Assembly (NCBI RefSeq): GCF_002209535.1
Contig: NZ_NJIG01000006.1
Span: 124,001 to 188,000 of the forward strand
Reading direction: 5' to 3'
Source of the DNA: Achromobacter marplatensis
GTDB lineage: Bacteria; Pseudomonadota; Gammaproteobacteria; Burkholderiales; Burkholderiaceae_B
Length of the DNA: 64,000 nt
Below the pieces are notes generated by a model, which saw only the letters and a list, made by a program, of their open reading frames with translations, was not told the origin of the DNA and made no database searches. Both the position numbers and the translations under genes were made by a program. Numbering within the stretch: the first letter of the stretch is position 1; each line of letters opens with the position of its first letter. Of the stretch, positions 17,560 to 25,560 are shown one piece after another.

Positions 17560-18918
17560 TCAGGCGGTAGCGCTGGCGGCGGGTCGGGAGACCAGCGCCG
17601 CGCAGCGCAATGCGGGGTCTTGCAGGGTTAGGGTCAGTACGGGCTGTTCCAGCTGGACGCAGGCTTCGCCGGCCACGGCCAGCGTCAGCAGCGACGCGGC
17701 CACGCCGGTGTGGCCACAGGCGGCGCCGACCGCCTGGCAATCCTTGCTGGCGTCCAGATGGGCAAACAGTTGAGACGCGACGTTAAGCGGCTCAAGTGGA
17801 CGGCTGCCGCGGTGATCGGCGTCGCTGATGACGTGGGCGACGCGCTCGGGCGCGACGTCCGCGCGTTGCAGCAGTTCGCGCGCCAGATCGGCCAGGGGCG
17901 GCTCGGCCAGCGCGCCACGGGCGTCGGCGGACTTCTGTCGATGCCATACCGGAGACAGGGCGATGCGCAGGTCGGCGTCGGCATCTGCGGGGCCAAGCAG
18001 CAGCCCGGCGGCCGCTTCACCCGGCACGCGGCCCTGCGGATTGGCGTGGGTAAGCAACTTGGCAAGGCCATCCCAGAGCGCAACCTGGTCGGCGTCGATG
18101 TAGCCGTCGCCCGCCAGCACGATGCGCCACAGCGGCTGCGCGTGGGCATCCGGCGGTGCGGATGCCAGTTCCCGCAACAGGTGGTCGCCAGCCATGGCGT
18201 TGCGTGCCAGGTGCTCGGCGACGCTGACGCGGGCATCGGGCCAGACGCCGGCCGCGGCCAGGATTTCCTTGCGCGCACGCTCGCGTGCCGCTTCCGGCCA
18301 GTCGGCTGACAGCAGTATCTCGAAGCGCAGCAAAGGCCAGTCGTCGTCGCGCGCGGGCACGTCCAGTTCAGTGACGCGCCGGTGGGCATCGCCGGTGAGG
18401 GTGCGCGCGATATCCGTCAGCAGTGCCGTGACGCGCAGCGTGGCCGTTGCCAGGGCCTCCGGCGGCGCGCCGCGTTCGTGGGCCGCCGCGTACAGCTCCA
18501 GGTCGTTCAGGCCCGGCACGCGCCCGGCAAAGATGGGAAAGCCCTGGGGCGTCTTGAGTTCGGCATCCAGTTCGGGCCGCTTCTGTTCGGCCAGCGCCTG
18601 CGCGATGGCGGCGGTATCGGCGCCCGCCGCCGCGCGCGCGGCGACGGCGACCACGCGCAATTCGGCAAGGCGCGGCGCGGGCGGCGTCTGCGCCTGGGGC
18701 TCGGCCACCGGTTCGGGCTTGGGCGCGCGCGCTGCTCGCACGGCGCGCACGCCCAGCCACAGCGCCGCCAGCAAGGCCAGCGGCAATGCGAAAAGATAGA
18801 GCCCGATGTCCACGCCGGTGGGCAGCGTGCGCGATTCCTGCCACCAGATGATGACGGCTAGCCACACAACGGCAAACAACGCCAGGATCAACAGCCCTTT
18901 TTTCAGCACGCGCGCCAT
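17560..18918 (-). CDS. T6SS-linked membrane protein of unknown function
   Basis: A 452-residue protein with two membrane helices near the N-terminus (LLILALFAVVWLAVIIWW and IGLYLFALPLALLAALWLG), then an Ala/Pro-rich stretch and a long soluble domain rich in Ala, Asp and Leu. I do not recognise a named family. Its ATG overlaps the stop of the VanY-like peptidase (TAATG), and tssM follows after 23 bp, so all are one transcription unit. The layout suggests a periplasmic or cytoplasmic helper of the TssM/TssL/TssJ membrane complex. Confidence 0.72.
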   Translation of the reverse strand: MARVLKKGLLILALFAVVWLAVIIWWQESRTLPTGVDIGLYLFALPLALLAALWLGVRAVRAARAPKPEPVAEPQAQTPPAPRLAELRVVAVAARAAAGADTAAIAQALAEQKRPELDAELKTPQGFPIFAGRVPGLNDLELYAAAHERGAPPEALATATLRVTALLTDIARTLTGDAHRRVTELDVPARDDDWPLLRFEILLSADWPEAARERARKEILAAAGVWPDARVSVAEHLARNAMAGDHLLRELASAPPDAHAQPLWRIVLAGDGYIDADQVALWDGLAKLLTHANPQGRVPGEAAAGLLLGPADADADLRIALSPVWHRQKSADARGALAEPPLADLARELLQRADVAPERVAHVISDADHRGSRPLEPLNVASQLFAHLDASKDCQAVGAACGHTGVAASLLTLAVAGEACVQLEQPVLTLTLQDPALRCAALVSRPAASATA

Positions 18919-19769
18919 TATTTCGTGGCCTCCCGCGCACGCTGCATCACGCCGGGGCGGCGCAGCTCGACATGGCCAAAGTCCATCATCTTCCAGCGTC
19001 CGCCCCACGTCAGGCCAACGAGTTCCGCGGTCTCGCCAAACAGTTCATAGCCGCGCATGGCCCAGGGGTCCTTCTCGGAAATGACGATCTTGCCGTCGCG
19101 GTAGAACGCGCTGTCGGCCGCCAGGCCATATTGGTGATAGCTCTGGAAGGCGCCGGCGTTCGTCACATGCGTGCCCATGCCGGCTAGCTCTTCCTGCCGC
19201 TCGGGGCTGCGGTAGCCCTCGATCAGCGCCATTTCGTAGCCGTGCTGCTCGCGCATGATGCGGTAAGCCAACAGCAGGCGCTGACGGAAATCGGCGTCGA
19301 ACAGGTCCCAGTTGCGGCTTGCGCCACCCAGCTTCGGACGCACCAGTTCGACCTCGCGCGTGGTGAACGCTTCCGGGGGCAGCGCAGCCGGCGGAGCCAG
19401 CCTTTCACCCTCCAGCAATGCCTGGATTCGGCGGTCCGGACCGGCCGTTTGGGTGCTGTAAACGAATGTGTGATTGTGTCGCATCAAGAAAGCGAAAAGT
19501 GACGGAAGCAACACAACTGTCAACCCGATCGCGACCTGCCAACGATACCTTCCGACCCAATCCAGCGACGCGCTCATGCCGTCCCGGACGGCACCTGCCG
19601 TACCGCCGACGGCCCCGCCCGCATGACTCGCGCCACGCGTTGCGCCCCTTGCCACGCCCTGTACGCACGCGCGCAAACTCCGGACTGCGCCTTGGCGCAG
19701 AGCCGGAAAAAACAGGAGAGCGGAGACGCCCACCGCCAGTAAAAAATACAGGGGCAGTAGCAGCAGCAA
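18918..19769 (-). CDS. VanY/M15-like peptidoglycan peptidase, TagX-like
   Basis: About 283 residues. I propose the TTG at 19769 (GAGGG box 6 nt upstream) because the hydrophobic stretch LLLLLPLYFLLAVGVSALLF starts there; no in-frame ATG fits. A second helix (QVAIGLTVVLLPSLFAFL) follows, and the C-terminal domain has VanY motifs: EGYRSPERQEEL, the metal-binding YHQYGLAADSAFY and the late GHVEL histidine. TagX of Acinetobacter baumannii is a VanY-type L,D-endopeptidase needed to open peptidoglycan for the T6SS; same gene context and topology suggest the same job here. The exact start is uncertain. Confidence 0.75.
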   Translation of the reverse strand: MLLLLPLYFLLAVGVSALLFFPALRQGAVRSLRACVQGVARGATRGASHAGGAVGGTAGAVRDGMSASLDWVGRYRWQVAIGLTVVLLPSLFAFLMRHNHTFVYSTQTAGPDRRIQALLEGERLAPPAALPPEAFTTREVELVRPKLGGASRNWDLFDADFRQRLLLAYRIMREQHGYEMALIEGYRSPERQEELAGMGTHVTNAGAFQSYHQYGLAADSAFYRDGKIVISEKDPWAMRGYELFGETAELVGLTWGGRWKMMDFGHVELRRPGVMQRAREATK

Positions 19770-19961
19770 ATTAGGTCCCTCATGTGAAGGCGTAATCTTT
19801 TGTTTTATTCGCGCATGAGGCAAGCGATCCGGCGTTGCAAACAGCGTCCGACCCTTAGGAATCGTAACAAGGAGCAATGATCGAAATAGGCCTATCGGGT
19901 ATTCTCGTCGAGCTTGGTTACAGGGGGGCTGCACACGCCTCCTGCTGACACGGGAACCCGC

Positions 19962-20858
19962 ATGGCAGAAGACAAAGAAGACGCTCGCCCTACGATGACC
20001 GCGCCGAGTTTGCTCAGCGCCTCCACGCCCGCGCGCGGCGAGGCCGAGTCGTCGCGAATCCTTGCTGCACTGGAAGGACGCGAACCGGAAGCCGAGGTCA
20101 AACATCTAGCGACGCCACGCAACTCCCGCGCAGGGCGTTGGGTGGCGTTGGCGCTGCTGTTGGCGCTATTGGCCGGCGGCATCACCTGGATCATTCAGGA
20201 AGACGGAGCCGTGCCGATGGTGGCGCAGGCGCCGTCGCCTGCCGTCGCTTCCACGCCCAGCCCGATGGCTTCGCTGCCGCACGCCTCGATGGCAAGTCCG
20301 CCCGCGCCGGCGGGCGAACTTGCGCTGAAGCCCATGGATAAGCCCCCTGCAGTGGCCGCCATCATTGATGAAGCGCCGCCCGCTCGAGACGCAGATGTCG
20401 GGCGAGGCGAGCCCGAGCCCCTGGCGGCGCCTACCAATCCGCTTTCCGTGCTGGCAATGACGCCGCCTGCGGCGGCTGCTGCGCCCGCGCCTGCACCCGC
20501 AGCCGGCCCCACGCGCCAGGCCGCGGAACAGCGTGCGCAACAGGCGGGCGCGCCGCGCGCGGCCAAGCCTGCCAGCACGCCGCCGCGCAAGACCGCAAAA
20601 CCGTCCGATACCGATGCTGCGTTGTTGTCGGCCCTGATGAACTACGGGCTGCCCCCGGCCTCGCCGCCCGGCACGCGTGTTTACAAATCCGACGGTGTCT
20701 TCATGCGCGAGATGCCGGGCTCGCCGCTGGCGGAGCGGTTGAAGGAATGCCGCAAGCTCAGCTTTATTGAAGGCGAGCAGTGCCGCCTGCGTGTGTGCGC
20801 GGGCCAATGGGGCACTGCGATCGAATGCCCGACGCCGCAGGCCAACGTCGAACCCTGA
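19962..20858 (+). CDS. Single-pass membrane protein of unknown function, T6SS-linked
   Basis: A 298-residue protein starting at MAEDKEDARP. A short cytoplasmic part precedes one membrane helix (WVALALLLALLAGGITWII, about residues 64-82). A long Pro/Ala-rich spacer of some 130 residues follows, then a compact C-terminal domain with four cysteines (ECRKL, QCRLRVC, IECPTPQ), probably periplasmic and disulphide-bonded. It is divergent from the peptidase gene and lies 58 bp before vgrG1. The spacer could let the domain reach through peptidoglycan. No family recognised. Confidence 0.7.
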   Translation: MAEDKEDARPTMTAPSLLSASTPARGEAESSRILAALEGREPEAEVKHLATPRNSRAGRWVALALLLALLAGGITWIIQEDGAVPMVAQAPSPAVASTPSPMASLPHASMASPPAPAGELALKPMDKPPAVAAIIDEAPPARDADVGRGEPEPLAAPTNPLSVLAMTPPAAAAAPAPAPAAGPTRQAAEQRAQQAGAPRAAKPASTPPRKTAKPSDTDAALLSALMNYGLPPASPPGTRVYKSDGVFMREMPGSPLAERLKECRKLSFIEGEQCRLRVCAGQWGTAIECPTPQANVEP

Positions 20859-20916
20859 CGCTCCACCGTCCGAACCGGGCCGGTGTTGCCCACGTCCCCC
20901 AAGAGGTTTTTGCTCC

Positions 20917-23802
20917 ATGGCTGTGAACGCAAGCAACGGCAGTTTCAGCGCCCAGTCCCGTCTCTACCGGCTTGATGGCGAGGGCGCGATGTCGTCCCTG
21001 GAGGTCGAGGGGTGGGTCGCGCGCGAGGGCCTGTCCGAGCTCGGTGAAATGCGCATCGTGGCGCTGGCCGACAACGCGGCGCTGGATCTGAACGACATGG
21101 TGTCGCGTCCGGCCACGCTGTGGACTACGCGCGCCGACGGTAGCGAGACGGGCCGCAGCGGCGTCGTGCGCGCCGCCGAGATGCTGGGCGGCAACGCCGG
21201 CATGGCGCGTTATCGCGTCACGCTGGCGCCGTGGCTGTGGCTGGCCACGCAACGGCGTGACAGCCGCATCTACGAGAACCAGCCCGTGCTGGAGATTGTG
21301 CGGCACGTGCTGGACGGCTACGAGGGTTATACCTACAAGGTCTCGGCCGGAGTCGAGCACCATCTGGCCGATCTGCCCGCGCGGTCCTACACCACCCAGT
21401 ATCGCGAGACGGACTACGCCTTCCTGTCACGCCTGCTTGCGGAATCCGGCCTGGGCTGGACGACGGTCGAAGACGAGGCCGCGCCCGCGCGCCACGCCGT
21501 GCTGATCTTTGCCGACAGCCGCAGCCTGGCCGAAGACGCCGAGTCGGCCGGCGCGGGTGTGCGCTTTCAGCGTGCCCATGCGACGGAATCCCGCGATGGC
21601 GTGCAGGCGCTGGCGCGCCGGCGCCGTAGAGGCGTCGAGCGCGTGACGGTGCTGGCTTGGCACGAAAGCGGCAAGCACGCCATTTCAGGCCAGGCGTTGG
21701 CCGGCCCCGCCCATGCGTCCGGTGATGACGGCGCCGGGTTGGAGTGGTTCGAGCCCCTGGGTCACGGCGGCCTCTTGAATCAGGCGCATGCGCAGTTCCA
21801 GGCGACGTTGCTGATGGAAGCGGTGCAGGCCAATGCCGAGACGTTTCTGGGGCGCGGCAATGTGCGCACGTTCCGGTCCGGTACGCGCTTCACGTTGCAA
21901 GACATGTCGCCGCTGGGGCCGGCGGGGGAAGCGGGCTTCGAGCCCGTCTTCGCCCTGGACCGCCTGGAACATGCCGGCGTCAACAACCTGCCCGGCCAGG
22001 CCGATGCCAGCATGGCGGCCAAGCTGGGTACGCTGGATGACTTCCTGTGCTTTGAAGACGACGAGGCGCGCGAGGCCGCCGACGACATACGCGACCATGA
22101 CGATGCGTCGATCGGCGTGGGCCGGCCCGAGGCGGCCGTACTGGCGCGGGCGCACGAGGTCGGTTATGCCAACCGCTTCCGCGCCGTGCGCTGTGATCGA
22201 CCCTGGCGGGCCTTGCCTGCCGGGGCGCGCGGAGCACGGCTTGCCGGCGCGCCGTCCGCGGTGGGTGTGCACACGGCGATCGTGACCAATGCCGAGGGCG
22301 CGACCGAGGCCAGTGGCGAAGACGAGATCTACCGCAACGCGCGCGGCGACGTGCGCGTGCGCTTTCACTGGCAGGCCGATGGCGATGGTTTGGCCAAAAG
22401 CCGCTGGGCGCGCGTGGCCCAACGCCAGGCCGGCGCGGGCATGGGCATGAGCTTCGTGCCGCGCATCGGGCAGGAAGTGCTGGTGCGGTTTCTGGACGAG
22501 GACATCGACCAGCCGCTCGTCGTGGGCGCGCTCTACAACGGGCGAGGCGAAGGCGGCATCCCGTCGACCCCCGGCGGCAAGTCCGGCGAGGCCATGAACA
22601 CTGAAGTGTTTGCCGCCGCCACCGACGGCAAGCCAAGTGCGCAGGCCAACCTGGCCAGCGGCAACGCACCGGCCTGGCACGGCGCGGCAGGCGGCGACGA
22701 GCAACATCGCAACGCAGCCGCGCTAAGCGGCTTCAAGAGCAAGGAGTTTGGCGGCGACGGCTACAACCAGATCGTGTTCGACGACAGCGACGGCCAACTG
22801 CGCATGCAGATCAAGTCCACGCAGTCCGCCAGCGAGCTGAACCTGGGCCACCTGATCCACCAGAGCGGCAACTATCGCGGCAACGTGCGTGGCGTGGGCG
22901 CGGAGCTGCGCACAGACGGATTCGGCGCATTGCGCGGCGGCGGCGGCGTGCTGCTCTCTACCTATACGGCCGGCGCCAGTGAACCTGCGGGTGACGCGGC
23001 GGCGCCGTTGGCGCTGGCAGGGCAGGCCGACATCATGGCGCAGTCGTTCGACGGCGTGGTCGGCGCGCACCAGGGCGTGCGGCTGGCCTCGGCGCGGGGT
23101 ACGACTTCCGCGGGCGCGAGCCGGCTGGACGGAGAGCGCGCACCACTTGCCGCCATGACGCACGCGGTTTCCGGCACGGTGGCCGGCGACGCGGTGGGCG
23201 GGGCGGCGGGCGACGCCTCGGCCAAGCACACGGAAGTGGTCGACGGCAAGGTGCCGCACCTGACCGACCCGCTGGTGCTGATGGCGGGGCGCGCGGGCCT
23301 CACGCAGGCCGCGGGACGCAATGTGCAGGTCACAGCCGGCGAGTTGGTGCATTGGTCATCGGGCCAGGACCACAACCTGGCCGTCATCGGTTCGCTGCGC
23401 GTGCATACCGGCCAGGCGCTGGGCATCGTGGCTGGCGTGCAGAAAGGCGGCGCCGAATCGGGCCTGGATCTGATCGCCGGCACCGGCGAAGTCGACGTGA
23501 TCTCGCAGCACGACGTTCTGACCATGCAGGCGCAGCAGGACCTGCGCATGGTCAGCGCCAACGCCGGCATCGAATACGCCTCGCCCAAGCGCATTCGCAT
23601 CGCCAATGCGGCGGGCGCCAGCATCGTGATCGAAGGCGGCAACATCACCGTCACGGCCCCGGGCCGCATCGACGTGAAGACCGGCAACAAACAATTCGCC
23701 GGGCCGACGCAGATGCCGTATCCGTTTCCGCAGTTCACCGTCTGCAAGAGCTGCGTGCTGGACGCCCAGGAGAGCGTGCAGTCCATCACCGACAAGGCGT
23801 GA
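20917..23802 (+). CDS. vgrG: T6SS spike protein VgrG1
   Basis: A 961-residue VgrG. Start ATG 20917 follows an AGAGG box. The N-terminal gp27-like part includes TTQYRETDYAFLSRLLAESG. The gp5-like OB-fold region shows RVRFHWQADGDG and FVPRIGQEVLVRFLDEDID. The C-terminal DUF2345 beta-helix ends near IVIEGGNITVTAPGRIDV. Only a short tail (about 45 residues, CKSCVLDAQ) follows, so it carries no effector domain. It should load cargo via the DUF4123 adaptor encoded 5 bp downstream. Confidence 0.93.
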   Translation: MAVNASNGSFSAQSRLYRLDGEGAMSSLEVEGWVAREGLSELGEMRIVALADNAALDLNDMVSRPATLWTTRADGSETGRSGVVRAAEMLGGNAGMARYRVTLAPWLWLATQRRDSRIYENQPVLEIVRHVLDGYEGYTYKVSAGVEHHLADLPARSYTTQYRETDYAFLSRLLAESGLGWTTVEDEAAPARHAVLIFADSRSLAEDAESAGAGVRFQRAHATESRDGVQALARRRRRGVERVTVLAWHESGKHAISGQALAGPAHASGDDGAGLEWFEPLGHGGLLNQAHAQFQATLLMEAVQANAETFLGRGNVRTFRSGTRFTLQDMSPLGPAGEAGFEPVFALDRLEHAGVNNLPGQADASMAAKLGTLDDFLCFEDDEAREAADDIRDHDDASIGVGRPEAAVLARAHEVGYANRFRAVRCDRPWRALPAGARGARLAGAPSAVGVHTAIVTNAEGATEASGEDEIYRNARGDVRVRFHWQADGDGLAKSRWARVAQRQAGAGMGMSFVPRIGQEVLVRFLDEDIDQPLVVGALYNGRGEGGIPSTPGGKSGEAMNTEVFAAATDGKPSAQANLASGNAPAWHGAAGGDEQHRNAAALSGFKSKEFGGDGYNQIVFDDSDGQLRMQIKSTQSASELNLGHLIHQSGNYRGNVRGVGAELRTDGFGALRGGGGVLLSTYTAGASEPAGDAAAPLALAGQADIMAQSFDGVVGAHQGVRLASARGTTSAGASRLDGERAPLAAMTHAVSGTVAGDAVGGAAGDASAKHTEVVDGKVPHLTDPLVLMAGRAGLTQAAGRNVQVTAGELVHWSSGQDHNLAVIGSLRVHTGQALGIVAGVQKGGAESGLDLIAGTGEVDVISQHDVLTMQAQQDLRMVSANAGIEYASPKRIRIANAAGASIVIEGGNITVTAPGRIDVKTGNKQFAGPTQMPYPFPQFTVCKSCVLDAQESVQSITDKA

Positions 23803-23807
23803 GGAAG

Positions 23808-24788
23808 ATGGCTTATTCCTGGCAAGAAGCCCTGCTTTCCACGTTTGCGGAATTGCCGCAGCACCGTGGCCCCTACGGGGAAGCCGCGCGGGCTTACGTG
23901 ATCGTGGATTTTCGCGGGCACCCCGATTTGCTGGCGCGCATCACCGCCACCGAGGATCTGAGCTTCGGCTCGGTGTGGGCGCAGACCGGCCTGGACATCT
24001 ATGGCGACGTGGCGCCGTTGCTGATCGAGGTGGACGGTGCCTCGCAAGGAGTCCTGCGCGGGCCGCGTTATGAGAATTTCAATACCGTGCTGGTGCGTGT
24101 GCTGGAGGCGCTGCACGAACGGACGAGCGGCCGCTATGCAATGATGAGTTTCGCTTCTGCCGTGCCGCTGGAAAAGCTCATTGCGCACTTTGGCCGCTTC
24201 TGCGACTACGCCTTGCCTGATGCCAGCGAGTTCTTCCTGCACTGGTACGACAGCCGCATTCTGGCGCGCGCCTTGAAGGTGTGGACCGCCGAGCAGCGGG
24301 CGCGTTTCGCCGCGCCCGTGATTACGTTGCGCTATGCGTTGCGAGACGGGGCCGGGGCCGAACTGGCCGGCGCCGGTCGGCTGCCCGCCGACAGGCCGGA
24401 AGGGATCGAACGTTTCACGCCCGAACAGCATCAGATGCTGTTCGACCTGGACTACCCGGACAAGCTCGCGGTGCAGCTGCGCCGTCTGTATCCCGGCCTG
24501 TTGCCCGGCAACCCCGATCAGGATGCGCTGGTGCCGCGCGTCGAGGCGCAGCTGGAACGCGCGCGTGCGTACGGCGTGAAGGGCGACAAGGACACATTCG
24601 ATTATGTGGCGTGGGGCGTGTCGATCTCACCGCGCTTCGATGAGTATCCCTTGATCCGTGAAGGGCTGCTGGCCTATCGGCCAGATGCCGAGGGCGGTTT
24701 GGCCAAGGTGCTGGAAGGCGTGCCGGATGCGGTGTGGGATGAGGTGCAGGCGCTGCACCTGGAGAACTTGGGAGTGGAAGATGCGTAA
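23808..24788 (+). CDS. DUF4123 T6SS effector adaptor (Tap-1/TEC type), first copy
   Basis: A 326-residue cytoplasmic chaperone. ATG 23808 has GAGGAAG immediately upstream. The DUF4123 domain occupies about residues 20-150 (GEAARAYVIVDF, FGRFCDYALPDASEFFLHWY, DSRILARAL). DUF4123 proteins bind a specific effector and load it on the cognate VgrG. It lies between vgrG1 and the DUF3304/DUF2235 pair, so its likely cargo is the DUF2235 protein. Confidence 0.86.
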   Translation: MAYSWQEALLSTFAELPQHRGPYGEAARAYVIVDFRGHPDLLARITATEDLSFGSVWAQTGLDIYGDVAPLLIEVDGASQGVLRGPRYENFNTVLVRVLEALHERTSGRYAMMSFASAVPLEKLIAHFGRFCDYALPDASEFFLHWYDSRILARALKVWTAEQRARFAAPVITLRYALRDGAGAELAGAGRLPADRPEGIERFTPEQHQMLFDLDYPDKLAVQLRRLYPGLLPGNPDQDALVPRVEAQLERARAYGVKGDKDTFDYVAWGVSISPRFDEYPLIREGLLAYRPDAEGGLAKVLEGVPDAVWDEVQALHLENLGVEDA

Positions 24789-25560
24789 GGGACTGATCGC
24801 CGCGCTATTGTGGCTAGGCATGTTGGCGGGTTGCAACAGCGAACCGGTCTACCAAGGGGTCAGTTTCATTGCCTACAACTACACCCCGTGGAATATCCGG
24901 TCGATCAGCGTCAAGGACAAGGGCGATGGCGTGGCGTCGACGATGCAGGTCAGTCCTGGCGGCGGCGAAGGCTCGGTCACCTGCTGCTTTACGCTCAAGG
25001 GCACGGCGTTCACGGTCGACTGGCGTGGCGTCGATGGAGAGCTGCTGCGCAAGCATCTGCACGATGGCAAAGCCGACTCGCTTTATTTCGACCGGCAGGG
25101 TGCCATCAACTTCCCGGCAGCCGAGATTCCGCCTGGGGACGGCCCGCTGTATCTGGAGCTGCACATTTATCCGGATGAACACATGGAACTGGCGTTAAGC
25201 CGCAAGCTGCTGGGCCAGACGCGGATCCCTCTCGTGGACACCGTGGACTGGTTGTGGCGCGACCATCGCGCCTCGCTTGGCGACTACCGCAGCGATGCTG
25301 AGCTGCTGCGCGTCACGGCCAAGGTGTTGCAATCCGCATGGAAGAAGTACCGCATCGAAGACAAACAGGACCTGCGCCAGTACATGCTGCTGTATTTCAC
25401 GGTGGCGTCGAATTTCGATACTGATCCGCAGGTGAAGGCGATCCTGGAAAAAACGGGGCGCGCGCCAGGTGACTTTGCCCGGGAAGTGGCGGCATTGCCG
25501 CAGACGAAGCTGGATCAGATAAAGAAGACAGGTACACCCCCGGGAGACAAGAATGTCTGA
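24781..25560 (+). CDS. DUF3304-type lipoprotein, probable immunity protein
   Basis: A 259-residue lipoprotein with signal and lipobox (LLWLGMLAGC, Cys18). The mature part opens with YNYTPWNIRSISV and has GSVTCCFTLKG with a Cys-Cys pair, matching DUF3304. It overlaps the adaptor gene by 8 bp and the effector gene by 8 bp. Lipoproteins next to Tle1-type phospholipases commonly act as periplasmic immunity proteins, so this is the likely antidote, here placed before the effector. The extra 130-residue C-terminal helical part (SAWKKYRIEDKQDL onward) is longer than the DUF3304 core. Confidence 0.75.
   Translation: MRKGLIAALLWLGMLAGCNSEPVYQGVSFIAYNYTPWNIRSISVKDKGDGVASTMQVSPGGGEGSVTCCFTLKGTAFTVDWRGVDGELLRKHLHDGKADSLYFDRQGAINFPAAEIPPGDGPLYLELHIYPDEHMELALSRKLLGQTRIPLVDTVDWLWRDHRASLGDYRSDAELLRVTAKVLQSAWKKYRIEDKQDLRQYMLLYFTVASNFDTDPQVKAILEKTGRAPGDFAREVAALPQTKLDQIKKTGTPPGDKNV

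Noticed and set aside
19877-19948. 23-codon frame starting at 19877 upstream of the 298-residue membrane protein
   Set aside because: AAGGAG lies only two bases from the ATG, too close to work well, and nothing else supports it.
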